Source of the DNA: Jiangella sp. DSM 45060
GTDB taxonomy: Bacteria; Actinomycetota; Actinomycetes; Jiangellales; Jiangellaceae
NCBI RefSeq assembly: GCF_900105175.1
Contig: NZ_LT629771.1
Location: 620,001-684,000, forward strand
Direction: 5' to 3'
DNA length: 64,000 bases
In this document: piece after piece, positions 11,101-18,760 of the stretch
Layout: every line of letters begins with the position of its first letter
Position numbering within the stretch: position 1 is the stretch's first letter
Translations under genes and position numbers: made by a program
Notes under the pieces: generated by a model
Seen by the model: only the letters and a program-made list of their open reading frames with translations
What the model was told of the DNA's origin: nothing
Databases searched by the model: none

Positions 11101-13988
11101 TTGGCCCGGGTCAGCGGCGCGGCCGGGTCGGTCAGCGTGTAGAGGGCGACGGTGAGGTCCTGCGCGACGGTCAGGCTCTCGACGCCGAACTCCACCTGGG
11201 TGACGTCGAACGCGTCGTCGACGCCGAAGTCGGCCAGCGTGAACGTGCGCAGGTACGAGTTCGCGCTCGTGGTGGCGCCGTCGTCGGCGGAGCACGCGAT
11301 GGCGTTGCCGGCCACGATCGCCTGCGACGCCGAGTGCGTCAGCGTCTGGGTCACGGCGTCGTCCGGCTCGCGCTCGGGGACGACGGCCGCGGCGGTCGTC
11401 GCGGCGGGGCCGGACGTCGTCAGCCCGCCACCCGCGGTCGCCGGCGCCGTCTCGACCGGGGTCACCGGGCCGCGCGGCCGGCGCAGCTCCTCGTCCGCGT
11501 ACACCTCCCACCGCAGGTCGGTGTTGCCACCGTTGCCGAGCGTGAGCGTGTGCGTGGCCGTCTCGTCCGGCCGCTGCGTCGCGGCGATGCTGCCCGGCGT
11601 GACGCTCAGCGACGGCGGGACCTCCTCGCGCGGCGTGACGACGACGGGGTAGTGCGACGGCGCGACGGCACGGCCGTTCGCGTGCGTCGCGTCGGTGGTG
11701 AACCGGACGTCGGCGAACGACGGGCGGCCCAGCGGAACCGCGGCGAGGTCGGCCGTGACGGTGACCTCGACCTGCTGGGTGGCGCCCGGCGCCAGGGCGA
11801 ACTCGGCCGGCTCGACGGTGACGGCGAACCCGTCGGGCGCGGTCGTGCTCGCGGTGTAGGTGGCGGCGACGTCGGCGACGTTGCGCACGGTCCGGGTCCA
11901 GGAGCAGGTGCCCACACAGGTGCCGTCGACGAACGCCGGCAGGTTGAGCGTGGCGGGGTCGCCGCCGGCGGCGGGATCGGCGGCGCGGAAGTCCTCGTAC
12001 GACTCGTCCATGACGAGGCCGGCCCGCCCGGCGGCGTCGAGGTCGATGCGGCCGGAACCGACGTCGAGCGGGTCGGCCGGCGTGGCGCCGTTCTCCTTCA
12101 GGATCGCGGTGTCCGCGGTCGCGGCCAGCGCGGAGCGGATCTCGGCCGGCGACCACTCGGGGTGCAGCGCGGTCAGCAGCGCGCCGGCGCCCGCGACGTG
12201 CGGCGAGGCCATCGAGGTGCCGCTGTTGACCATGTACTGGTCCGCGTCGCCGTCGCGTTCCGCGCCCGCGGCGAGGATGTCGACGCCCGGCGCGGCGAAG
12301 CTCGGCGCCAGCAGGTCGAGCCGGCTCGGCCCGCGGGAGCTGAACCCGGCGACCAGGTCCTGCCAGTCGTGGTTCTCGATCAGGGTGGTGGCGGCGTTGA
12401 CGCGGGCGGTGAGCACGGTGCCGGCGGCGCGCAGTGCGGCGGCGGAGCGCTGCTCGACCATCAGCGCCGGGATCGTGGTGTCCTCCAGCGCGCCCATGGC
12501 GGTCGGCGGGCCCGCGACGTTGTTGGCGACCAGCACCGCGACGGCCCCCGCCGCGGCCGCGTTCGTGACCTTGACGGAGAAGTCGCAGTCGCCGCGGTCG
12601 ACCAGCGCCAGCGCGCCGTCGAACGTCCCCGCCGCGAACGACGCGCAACCGGCCGCGTTGCCCGGCGCGACGACGGCGGCGTCGCGCAGTTCCGCCTCCA
12701 GGTCCGCCGCGGGCGCCGGGCCGCTGCCCGGAACGGCGGGCAGGCCGGTCAACCCGTCCGGGACCGGCGCCGGCCCGACGACGTCGACGGTGTTCGCGAA
12801 CGCCCGGTAGGTGGTGGTCGCGGCGACGGCGGCGTTCCAGGGGCCGGTGTGCGCGACGGTGCTCTCGCCGGGGCCGTCGTTGCCGGCCGACGCCGCGACG
12901 AAGACGCCGGCGTTGAACGCCTCCAGGAACGCGAGGTCGACGATGTCGTTCCACGGGTCGTCGGACCCGCTGATGCTGTAGTTGAGCACGTCGACGCCGT
13001 CCGCGATGGCCTGCTCGACGGCGGCGACGCTGCTGGTGCCGGGGCACGACGGCGAACAGACGAGGTAGGAGATGACGTTCGCGTGCGGCGCGACGCCCTG
13101 CACCGTCCGCGTGAAGGTGCCGTTGCCGATGGTGGCGGTCGCCTCGTGCACGTTGCCGGCCGCGGTGCTCGCCGTGTGGCTGCCGTGACCGTCGTCGTCG
13201 CGGGCATCGGGCGCGCTGGGGTGGAAGTTCCAGGCGCCGACCAGCTTGTCGTTGCAGATGTCCTCGTGGTCGGGGTGCTCCGGCGCGCAGACGCCCACGT
13301 AGTTCCCCGTGCCGAACGGGTTGGCCGGCGCGTAGCCGTCGCCGCCCGTGGCCGCGAACGACGGGTGCCCGGGGTTGATGCCGCTGTCGATGACGCCGAC
13401 CAGGACGCCCTCGCCGCGGGTGCCGGCGTCGCTGCCGGTCGCGCCGTCCCAGACGCTCGGGGTGTTGATGAGCTCGTGGCTGACGTCGGTGAGCGGCTCG
13501 CGCTCGACGTCGCGGTACACCGCCGCGACGCCGGGCAGCTCGGTCAGCCGCTCCGCCTCGTCGTCGTCGATGCGCACCGCCAGGCCGTTGACCACGGTGC
13601 GGTACTCGAACGCCACCTCGACCTCGCGGCCGAGCGCGTCGTCGATGCCGGCGCGCAGGTCGTCCTGGCGGTCCTCCAGGTGAGCGAGGTACGCACGGCT
13701 GGCCGGCGCGTCGACGTCCAGCCGCGGCGCGCCGGTGACCTGCGGGCTGGTCGGCGCCAGCCCGGTGGCGTCGCCGGTGTACGTCGCCAGCGACGGCTCG
13801 GCGAGCTCGACCACCCACAGCCCGGTCCCCTCGCCCTCGGTGGCGACGAGCGCGGCGGGCCGCTCCCCGGCCGTGGCGTCAGCGGGTGGCGGTCCGGCGG
13901 TCTGTGACTGGGCGGCAGCCGCCGCGGGCAGCAACGCTGCCACGGTGAACGCGCCGAGCAGGGCGGCCGTGACTCTGCGTGCGATCAA
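8103..13988 (-). CDS. Giant secreted subtilisin-like serine protease (S8) with PA domain and FG-GAP-like repeats
   Basis: Secreted endopeptidase of 1961 aa. A TTG start (13988) is preceded by GAGGAG at good spacing. A signal peptide ends near AAAAAQS (about residue 28) and an I9-type propeptide follows. The S8 triad is complete: Asp201 in GVIDSG, His271 in DGHGSHTAS and Ser592 in NSGTSMASPHVAG, with oxyanion Asn370 in SAGND. A PA domain (about 430-530) is inserted before the Ser. Then come Ig-like regions and about six FG-GAP-like repeats, each with AVDGDTVVVGA-type and AAYVF(V)RDGDGW-type cores. Two copies of a roughly 150-residue module carry FLRTFTLTDFGIDGAFDVS and LRTFTLADFGVDDAFDVTQ. The extension suggests adhesion to a large polymer or matrix. 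The protease call is certain; the substrate is unknown. Confidence 0.95.
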   Translation of the reverse strand: MIARRVTAALLGAFTVAALLPAAAAAQSQTAGPPPADATAGERPAALVATEGEGTGLWVVELAEPSLATYTGDATGLAPTSPQVTGAPRLDVDAPASRAYLAHLEDRQDDLRAGIDDALGREVEVAFEYRTVVNGLAVRIDDDEAERLTELPGVAAVYRDVEREPLTDVSHELINTPSVWDGATGSDAGTRGEGVLVGVIDSGINPGHPSFAATGGDGYAPANPFGTGNYVGVCAPEHPDHEDICNDKLVGAWNFHPSAPDARDDDGHGSHTASTAAGNVHEATATIGNGTFTRTVQGVAPHANVISYLVCSPSCPGTSSVAAVEQAIADGVDVLNYSISGSDDPWNDIVDLAFLEAFNAGVFVAASAGNDGPGESTVAHTGPWNAAVAATTTYRAFANTVDVVGPAPVPDGLTGLPAVPGSGPAPAADLEAELRDAAVVAPGNAAGCASFAAGTFDGALALVDRGDCDFSVKVTNAAAAGAVAVLVANNVAGPPTAMGALEDTTIPALMVEQRSAAALRAAGTVLTARVNAATTLIENHDWQDLVAGFSSRGPSRLDLLAPSFAAPGVDILAAGAERDGDADQYMVNSGTSMASPHVAGAGALLTALHPEWSPAEIRSALAATADTAILKENGATPADPLDVGSGRIDLDAAGRAGLVMDESYEDFRAADPAAGGDPATLNLPAFVDGTCVGTCSWTRTVRNVADVAATYTASTTAPDGFAVTVEPAEFALAPGATQQVEVTVTADLAAVPLGRPSFADVRFTTDATHANGRAVAPSHYPVVVTPREEVPPSLSVTPGSIAATQRPDETATHTLTLGNGGNTDLRWEVYADEELRRPRGPVTPVETAPATAGGGLTTSGPAATTAAAVVPEREPDDAVTQTLTHSASQAIVAGNAIACSADDGATTSANSYLRTFTLADFGVDDAFDVTQVEFGVESLTVAQDLTVALYTLTDPAAPLTRANLTPVGSATQTLQPQRQTLATVPVTGTIPAGATLVAEVSAPDLSGVGGFWPGSNRAGQSAPTYLTAPGCDLAEPADLATLGFPYVHLVLNVVGTTEAPACTAPGELPWLGVAPAAGTVAPDATGRIELTVDTAGLAPDQLSGLLCLRTNDPRNTLTTVPLAVTVVGDSGLTGDAEQTRLTADGGPDDRLGNAVAIDGDTAVVGAAQATVDGFGASGAAYVYTRSGDGWERTATLLPDGERDWGLVFGRSVAVDGDTIVVGATGARLGDSRPGAAYVFVRDGDGWTQQARLSTADVRWGAELGYSVAVDGDTVAAGAPGEHVGENNAAGVVYVFDRDGDTWSAGHRLAGSDVTTFGNFGSSVALDGATLVAGAPNTSARGVFRQGAAYVFTGDADGWTQRATLLPSDAAPELAFGTSVDVDRGTAVVGAGGPNLDSVSSDGAVYVYEGHDDAWSEQAKLTSTGAHVNDRFGWSVGVDGDTVVAGAPYRGHTAGVDLDKGAAVVFVRDGRGWTQQRTLLASDTAQGDHLGTAVAVSGDDVLVGAPNAHVGDVADQGAAYVFVPGADAPAPPSITVEPGELAADVAPGDAAQLELSIGNAGGRDLNWAIDTTSTLSGPLRPAGTGTVVESGPAVAAPADADGAWTTAAPDPAPDAATQDAEAPAVDAVRLTHSASMDVVETAVPVCSSTQTGTTRANRFLRTFTLTDFGIDGAFDVSEVSFGLQLVTPSADLTVNLYTLDGPFEYVNLTRLASETISVEDAAATVLSVPVSAQVPAGATLVLEVSAPDLLGVGAVVPGANTAGQTGPSYISADDCGAPDPVTMESLGFPDAHLVMAVDGTPREPVSCALPDWLAVDPASGTVAPGEQATAMVTLDSAGLTAGEHATHLCVAGDDPAAPVTAVPVRLTVGEAGEPDLSVETSDQRGIWYGRLTWTGVDADRVDVERDGLVVATVANTGTHVDQIGRPRKGESFTYRVCAAGTETCSAPVTVFPRGEIRGPDRS

Positions 13989-14044
13989 CGGGGACTCCTC
14001 GCATCGGGAACCGGTTCAGGCAGCCTGCCGTCCGGCGAGTGTCG

Positions 14045-14066
14045 TCACCATTGCGAATTGTGGTGA
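14045..14066. promoter_or_regulatory. Inverted repeat in the divergent subtilase / PLP-enzyme intergenic region
   Basis: TCACCA at 14045-14050 and TGGTGA at 14061-14066 flank a 10-bp AT-rich spacer in the 133-bp gap between two divergent starts. A plausible regulator site; no regulator is assigned. Confidence 0.35.
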
Positions 14067-14121
14067 ATTTTGCTCGGCGACCGAGGTCGTTCGTGTCCGG
14101 GGTGCGGAGTAGCGTCGCGTC

Positions 14122-15444
14122 ATGGCGGGCGCGCGGCTGCGGCGACGAACGGTGCTGGCGGGTGCGCCGGCGCTGCTGGTCGGGTGTTCGGACGGCGGCT
14201 CCGACCGGCCCGCCGCGGCCAGCTCGCAGCCGTCGCTGGACGAGCTCGACCTCACCGACTGGGAGGTCGTGCGCGCCCAGTTCGCGCTCGACCCCGAGCT
14301 GGCCCACTTCGCCGCGTACGTGCTGGCCAGCCATCCGGTGCCGGTGCGGGCCGCCGTCGAGCGGTGGCGCGACGCGTTCGAGGCCGACCCGGCGGCGGCC
14401 GTCGCGGGCGAGCTGGAGCACGACGACGAGGTGCGGGCGGCCGCCGCCGGGTACCTCGGGGTCGACGCCGCGGAGATCGCGCTGACCGGCAGTACGACGA
14501 TGGGGCTCGGCCTCGTCTACCACGGGCTCGCGCTGCGCCCCGGCGACCACGTCCTCACCACCACCCACGACTTCTACTCCACGCACGAGGCGCTGCGGCT
14601 GGCGGCCGCCCGCGGCGGCGCCGAGGTCGAGCAGGTCGCGCTGTACGACGACCCCGCCACGGCGTCGGCCGACGAGGTGACCGGACGGCTGGCGGCGGCG
14701 ATCCGGCCGGCGACCCGGGTCGTCGCGCTGACGTGGGTGCACTCCAACACCGGGGTGAAGCTGCCGGTGCGCGCCATGGCCGACGCCGTCGCCGCGGCCA
14801 ACGCCGGGCGGGCCGACGCCGACCGCGCGATCCTGGTGCTCGACGCCGTCCACGGGCTGGGCGCCGACGCCGCGCGACCCCGCGACCTCGGCTGCGACGT
14901 GTTCGTGTCGGGCACGCACAAGTGGCTGTTCGGCCCGCGCGGCACCGGCCTGGTCTGGGCCGCGGCCGGCGCGGGCGTCGTGGTCGCGCCGACCATCCCG
15001 TCGTTCACCGCGCCCAGCTTCGTCAACTGGCTCACCGGCGACGACCAGCCCAGCCCGTTCGGCGTCGGCAACACCCCGGGCGGCTACCAGGCCTTCGAGC
15101 ACCGCTGGGCCGCCACCGAGGCGTTCGCGTTCCACCAGGCCATCGGGCCCGACCGCGTCGCCGCGCGCACGCAGGAACTGGCGACCCGGCTCAAGGACGG
15201 CCTGGCCGACGTCGGCGGCGTGCGGCTGGTCACGCCGCGCGACCCCGGGCTGTCGGCCGGCCTGGTCTGCGTCGAGGTCGCCCGCGGCGACCCGTCCGAG
15301 CTGGTCCGGCAGCTGCGCGACGCCCGCATCGTCGCCTCCCTGACGCCGTACCGCGAGACCTACGTCCGGTTCGGCACCAGCATCGTCACGACCCCTGACC
15401 AGGTCGACGCCGCCGTCGAGGCGGTCGCCGAGCTCACCCGGTAG
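14122..15444 (+). CDS. Exported class V aminotransferase-fold PLP enzyme
   Basis: PLP enzyme of 440 aa in the class V aminotransferase family (cysteine desulfurase / isopenicillin-N epimerase fold). The N-terminus RLRRRTVLAGAPALLVGC looks like a Tat signal ending in a lipobox (Cys22), so the enzyme is probably exported and lipid-anchored. Motifs include TGSTTMGLGLVYHGLALRPG (cofactor phosphate binding), TWVHSNTGVKLP, the Asp of LDAVHGLGAD and the Schiff-base Lys267 in SGTHKWLFGPRGTG. The gene looks leaderless, with a TAGCGT -10-like hexamer just before the ATG. It is divergent from the giant protease. The reaction is not deducible; a role on exported or periplasmic amino compounds is inference. 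Confidence 0.85.
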   Translation: MAGARLRRRTVLAGAPALLVGCSDGGSDRPAAASSQPSLDELDLTDWEVVRAQFALDPELAHFAAYVLASHPVPVRAAVERWRDAFEADPAAAVAGELEHDDEVRAAAAGYLGVDAAEIALTGSTTMGLGLVYHGLALRPGDHVLTTTHDFYSTHEALRLAAARGGAEVEQVALYDDPATASADEVTGRLAAAIRPATRVVALTWVHSNTGVKLPVRAMADAVAAANAGRADADRAILVLDAVHGLGADAARPRDLGCDVFVSGTHKWLFGPRGTGLVWAAAGAGVVVAPTIPSFTAPSFVNWLTGDDQPSPFGVGNTPGGYQAFEHRWAATEAFAFHQAIGPDRVAARTQELATRLKDGLADVGGVRLVTPRDPGLSAGLVCVEVARGDPSELVRQLRDARIVASLTPYRETYVRFGTSIVTTPDQVDAAVEAVAELTR

Positions 15445-15487
15445 CCCGTCCGCGCGCCGCCGGACGACCGCGATGCGGCCGTTCCGG

Positions 15488-15516
15488 TTGACATGGCGCG
15501 CCCCTGGTCTGAGAAT
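15488..15516 (+). promoter_or_regulatory. Sigma-70-like promoter of the SDR gene
   Basis: A perfect -35 TTGACA (15488-15493), a 17-nt spacer and GAGAAT as -10 (15511-15516), 38 nt before the GTG start. The -35 is strong and the -10 weak. Confidence 0.6.
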
Positions 15517-15553
15517 TCGAACCGACCGTTGCATCTGCTGAAACAGGGGACGA

Positions 15554-16327
15554 GTGGACGAGGGTCGGCTGGCCGGACGGGTGGCGCTGGTGACGGGCGC
15601 GTCCCGCGGCATCGGCGCGGCGGTGGCCCGAGCGTACGCCGCCGAGGGCGCGTCCGTAGCGCTGGGCTACGAGCCGCGCCCCGGCATGGCGGCGCGGGCC
15701 GAGGACCTCGCGGCCGAGCTGCGCGCGGCCGGTACGAAGGCGGTCGCGCTGGCGGCCGACCTCGCCGACCCCGGCGCCGTCCAGGACCTCGTCGACGGCG
15801 CCCGGGCCCACCTCGGCCCGCTCGACATCGTCGTCGCCAACGCCGCGCTGTCGGCGCAGTCGCCGTGGCGCGACATCAGCGTCGCCGACTGGGACCGCGT
15901 CTTCGCCGTCAACCTGCGCGGCAGCTGGCTGCTGGCCCGCGCCGCGTACCCCGACCTCGTCGCCGGCGGCCGCGGCTCGATCATCACCGTCAGCAGCGTC
16001 ATGGCCCGCACCGGGCAGGCCGGCGCGCTGCACTACACCGCCAGCAAGGCCGGCATCATCGGGCTCACCCGGGCGCTGGCCCGCGAGGCCGGCCCCGACG
16101 GCGTCCGCGTCAACGCCGTCATGCCCGGCGCCATCCGCACCGAGCACGAGGAGGCGCTCGAGCCCGACCCCGACGCGGTGTTCGAGCAGATCACCGCCGT
16201 GCAGGCGCTGAAGCGACGGGGCACCGCGGCCGACCTCGCCGGCGCCTTCGTCTACCTCGCCGGCGACGAGAGCGCGTTCGTCACCGGCCAGGTCCTCACC
16301 GTCGACGGAGGCTGGGTGTTCGGCTGA
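15554..16327 (+). CDS. SDR-family oxidoreductase (FabG-like)
   Basis: Classical short-chain dehydrogenase/reductase of 257 aa that uses NAD(P)H on an alcohol or keto substrate. The cofactor motif TGASRGIG is at residues 14-21, NAALS at about 96-100, the catalytic Ser147 region at VSSVMA, and Tyr161/Lys165 in YTASK. The C-terminal TVDGGWVFG is typical of the family. The GTG start follows AGGGGACGA and a recognisable promoter. The family is certain; substrate specificity cannot be read. The next gene starts 16 nt downstream. Confidence 0.92.
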   Translation: MDEGRLAGRVALVTGASRGIGAAVARAYAAEGASVALGYEPRPGMAARAEDLAAELRAAGTKAVALAADLADPGAVQDLVDGARAHLGPLDIVVANAALSAQSPWRDISVADWDRVFAVNLRGSWLLARAAYPDLVAGGRGSIITVSSVMARTGQAGALHYTASKAGIIGLTRALAREAGPDGVRVNAVMPGAIRTEHEEALEPDPDAVFEQITAVQALKRRGTAADLAGAFVYLAGDESAFVTGQVLTVDGGWVFG

Positions 16328-16343
16328 CGTAGGCTGGCTGGCC

Positions 16344-17114
16344 GTGTTCACACCGGACCAGCGCTCGGCGCTCCGCGACGCCCTCATCTCCGCGGCCCGC
16401 GCCGACGACCGCATCGACGGCGCCGCGCTCACCGGGTCGGCGGCGAGCGGCGCCGAGGACGACTGGTCCGACATCGACCTCGCGTTCGGCCTGGCCGACG
16501 GCGCCGACCAAGTCGCGGTGATGGCCGACTGGACCGCCGCCATGTACGAGCACCACGGCGCGGTCGCGCACCTCGACTCCCCGCGCGGCGGCACCATTTA
16601 CCGGGTGTTCCTGCTGGCCAGCACGTTGCAGGTGGACATCGCCTTCGCGCCGGCCGCGGAGTTCGGCGCCATCGCCCCGACCTTCCGGCTGCTGTTCGGC
16701 GCCGCCCGCGACGTCCCGGCCGCGACGCCGCCGGAGCCCGGCGGGCTGGTCGGCATGGGCTGGCTGTACGCGCTGCACGCGCGGTCCAGCATCGAGCGGG
16801 GCCGGGCCTGGCAGGCGCTGTACATGATCAACGGCCTGCGCGATCAGGTCGTCGCGCTGGCCTGCCTGCGCCACGACCTCCCCGCCCATCAGGGGCGCGG
16901 CGTCGACGCCCTGCCCGAGTCCGTGACGGCGGCGCTGGCAGGCTCGCTCGTCGGCGCCCTCGACGACCCCACGCTGCGCCGCGCCTTCGCCGTCGCGACC
17001 GAGGCGCTGCTGGCCGAGGCTCGCCACGTCGACCCCGGCCTGGCCGACCGGCTGACGGTGCCGCTGCGGGCGCTGGCCCGCGGCTCAGTCGTGGCCGGCG
17101 ACGAACCGCAGTAG
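16344..17114 (+). CDS. Nucleotidyltransferase-fold protein
   Basis: A 256-aa protein with the pol-beta-type nucleotidyltransferase motif: GS at residues 31-32, then WSDIDLAF with the metal-binding Asp pair at 43 and 45. This is the arrangement of aminoglycoside adenylyltransferase-like and MNT-type enzymes. The rest is helical without another recognised domain. The GTG start has no Shine-Dalgarno but a TAGGCT hexamer just upstream, suggesting a leaderless transcript. It overlaps the convergent small gene by 30 nt. It may adenylylate a small molecule or RNA; no antitoxin partner (HEPN/MNT pair) is visible next to it. Confidence 0.8.
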   Translation: MFTPDQRSALRDALISAARADDRIDGAALTGSAASGAEDDWSDIDLAFGLADGADQVAVMADWTAAMYEHHGAVAHLDSPRGGTIYRVFLLASTLQVDIAFAPAAEFGAIAPTFRLLFGAARDVPAATPPEPGGLVGMGWLYALHARSSIERGRAWQALYMINGLRDQVVALACLRHDLPAHQGRGVDALPESVTAALAGSLVGALDDPTLRRAFAVATEALLAEARHVDPGLADRLTVPLRALARGSVVAGDEPQ

Positions 17115-17267
17115 CGCGGGGTCGGCCGACGTGAAGCGGTCGACCTCTTCGCCGCCGTCGCAGCGGCACAGAGCGACGGTGACGCCCGCCGCCGTGCGGG
17201 CGACGACGCGCCACTCGCCGCCCGCGTTCTCCCAGCGTGTCACCACACCGACCGGGTCGTCGCTCAT
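17085..17267 (-). CDS. Small conserved hypothetical protein (60 aa)
   Basis: A 60-residue protein, MSDDPVGVVTRWENAGGEWR at the start and ALLRFVAGHD at the end, predicted to be a small beta-rich fold. A TAACAT hexamer lies 6 nt before the ATG, consistent with a leaderless promoter. The 3' end overlaps the convergent nucleotidyltransferase gene by 30 nt. Function unknown. Confidence 0.65.
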   Translation of the reverse strand: MSDDPVGVVTRWENAGGEWRVVARTAAGVTVALCRCDGGEEVDRFTSADPALLRFVAGHD

Positions 17268-17276
17268 GCCCTCATG

Positions 17277-17846
17277 TTAGGCGCGGACCCGCTCGAACAG
17301 GTTGATCAGGACGCCCTCGCCGACGGTGCGCGACTCGGTGAGCCGCCACCGCGTGCGGTCGGTGGTCTCGCCGAACAGCCGGCGGCCGCGGCCGAGCAGC
17401 ACCGGGTACGTCATGAGGTGCAGCTCGTCGACGAGGTCGTGCTCGAACAGCTCCTGCGCCAGCCGGATGCTGCCGGCCACCTGCAGCTCGCCGTCGACCT
17501 CGTCCTTGAGCTTCGCCACCTCGGTGGCGATGTCGCCCCTGATGACCTGCGTGTTGTTCCACGTCGGGTCGGTCAGCGTCGACGAGACGACGTACTTGCG
17601 CATGCCGTTGTACTTGTCGGCGAGCTCGCCCTCCTCCTGCGGCCAGGCGGCGGCGAATCCGTCGTAGGTGACGCGGCCGAGCAGCAGCGCCTCGGCGCCG
17701 AGCGCCTCGTCGACCTTGAACTGCTCGCCCTCCTCGCCGCTGTCGAAGTCGAAGCTCCATGCCTCGTACTCGAAGCCCTCGCCGCCGCCCGGCGACTGCA
17801 CGACGCCGTCGAGGCTGCTGAACTCCGTCACGACGATGCGTCCCAT
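17277..17846 (-). CDS. Dihydrofolate reductase-fold protein (RibD C-terminal family)
   Basis: 189-aa NAD(P)H-dependent reductase-fold protein. It starts MGRIVVTEFSSLDGVVQSPG, the family's usual first strand and substrate loop, and has ALLLGRVTYDGFAAAWP, VVSSTLTDPTWNNTQVI and LHLMTYPVLLGRGRRLF, all landmarks of the RibD_C/YwjB group. It follows the alpha/beta hydrolase gene with a 1-nt gap, so the two are co-transcribed and probably under the divergent TetR regulator. The group has few characterised members; a true folate role is unlikely. Confidence 0.9.
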   Translation of the reverse strand: MGRIVVTEFSSLDGVVQSPGGGEGFEYEAWSFDFDSGEEGEQFKVDEALGAEALLLGRVTYDGFAAAWPQEEGELADKYNGMRKYVVSSTLTDPTWNNTQVIRGDIATEVAKLKDEVDGELQVAGSIRLAQELFEHDLVDELHLMTYPVLLGRGRRLFGETTDRTRWRLTESRTVGEGVLINLFERVRA

Positions 17847-17847
17847 G

Positions 17848-18657
17848 TCAGGCCCCCTCGACGAACGCGCGCATGGCCGGCGCCAGCACCTCGGGGGTGG
17901 TGGCGTGGTTCTCGCCCGGCACCGGCTGCAGCGTGGCAGTCGGCAGCAGCTCGGCCAGGGCCCGCGGGCCGGGGATCAGTGCCGGCCAGGTGTCGATGCC
18001 GTGCATGACCAGCACGGGGACGTCGATGGACGCCCACCGGTCCACCGGCAGCGGGTTGCCGGACATCGTCGTGCCCATGATGCGGCCGTCGTAGGCGATG
18101 GTCGGCGCGATGCCCAGCATGACCGGCCAGAAGTCGCTGTGCCGCATGCCCTCGACGGCCTCGGGCGGCATGCCGGCGGCGGCCGTCATGAACAGCGCGA
18201 CGGCGTCGCCCGGGCGCCCCTCCGCGTTGGCGGCGTCCAGCTGCTCGACGTAGTCCGACGGCAGCGGCGGGCGGACGTCGTCGACGACGAACGGCGGCTC
18301 GAACGTGACGACGTGGCTGACCGGGACCAGCCCGGACGCGGCGGCGTCGAGCGCCAGCACACCCCCGGACGACCAGCCGAACAGCACGGCCGGGCCGCCG
18401 CCGGCGGCGTCGACCAGCGCGGCGAGGTCCTCGATCTCGCGCTCGATGGCGTACGGGGCGGTGTCGGTGCTGTTGCCGCGGCCGCGGCGGTCGTAGGCGA
18501 CGGTGCGGAACCCGTCGGCCAGCAGCGTGCCCGTCTCGGCGTTCAGCGGGTTGATCGCGGGGTAGCCGGTGGCGCCGTCGATCATGATCAGCGTCCGGCC
18601 CTCGCCGTAGGTGTCGAACGCGATGGTGGTGCCGTCCTTGGAGGTGACCGTGCTCAT
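17848..18657 (-). CDS. Alpha/beta hydrolase
   Basis: 269-aa alpha/beta-hydrolase with the nucleophile elbow GWSSGG (Ser96), an oxyanion region near MIDGATGYP, and the late Asp/His region VMHGIDTWP and GENHATTP. The start MSTVTSKDGTTIAFDTYGEG is typical of small esterase/hydrolase members. GGGAG lies 8 nt upstream of the ATG. It heads a two-gene operon with the DHFR-fold gene, divergent from a TetR regulator with an intervening palindrome. Substrate unknown; a detoxification role is the usual meaning of this arrangement. Confidence 0.9.
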   Translation of the reverse strand: MSTVTSKDGTTIAFDTYGEGRTLIMIDGATGYPAINPLNAETGTLLADGFRTVAYDRRGRGNSTDTAPYAIEREIEDLAALVDAAGGGPAVLFGWSSGGVLALDAAASGLVPVSHVVTFEPPFVVDDVRPPLPSDYVEQLDAANAEGRPGDAVALFMTAAAGMPPEAVEGMRHSDFWPVMLGIAPTIAYDGRIMGTTMSGNPLPVDRWASIDVPVLVMHGIDTWPALIPGPRALAELLPTATLQPVPGENHATTPEVLAPAMRAFVEGA

Positions 18658-18689
18658 GTCGTGCTCCCGAATCTCGGTGGTGGCTTGGA

Positions 18690-18731
18690 ACTAGACGGTA
18701 CAGTACTCACGGGAGTACGGAACTGTCTAGT
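18690..18731. promoter_or_regulatory. TetR operator (42-bp imperfect palindrome) between divergent genes
   Basis: Arms beginning ACTAGAC and ending GTCTAGT, with inner GTACTC/GAGTAC halves, match in about 16 of 19 positions around a 4-nt centre. It lies between the hydrolase (18657) and TetR (18761) starts, where a divergent repressor should bind. Confidence 0.7.
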
Positions 18732-18760
18732 ACTCTCTGATGCGGGAGTGAGGAGAAGGC

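Noticed and set aside
8031-13907. Open frame of almost 2000 codons on the plus strand opposite the giant subtilase
   Set aside because: Its translation is Arg/Gly/Asp/Val-rich with no motif. It exists because high-GC codon use on the minus strand suppresses stops opposite it. The subtilase frame has signal peptide, triad and domains.
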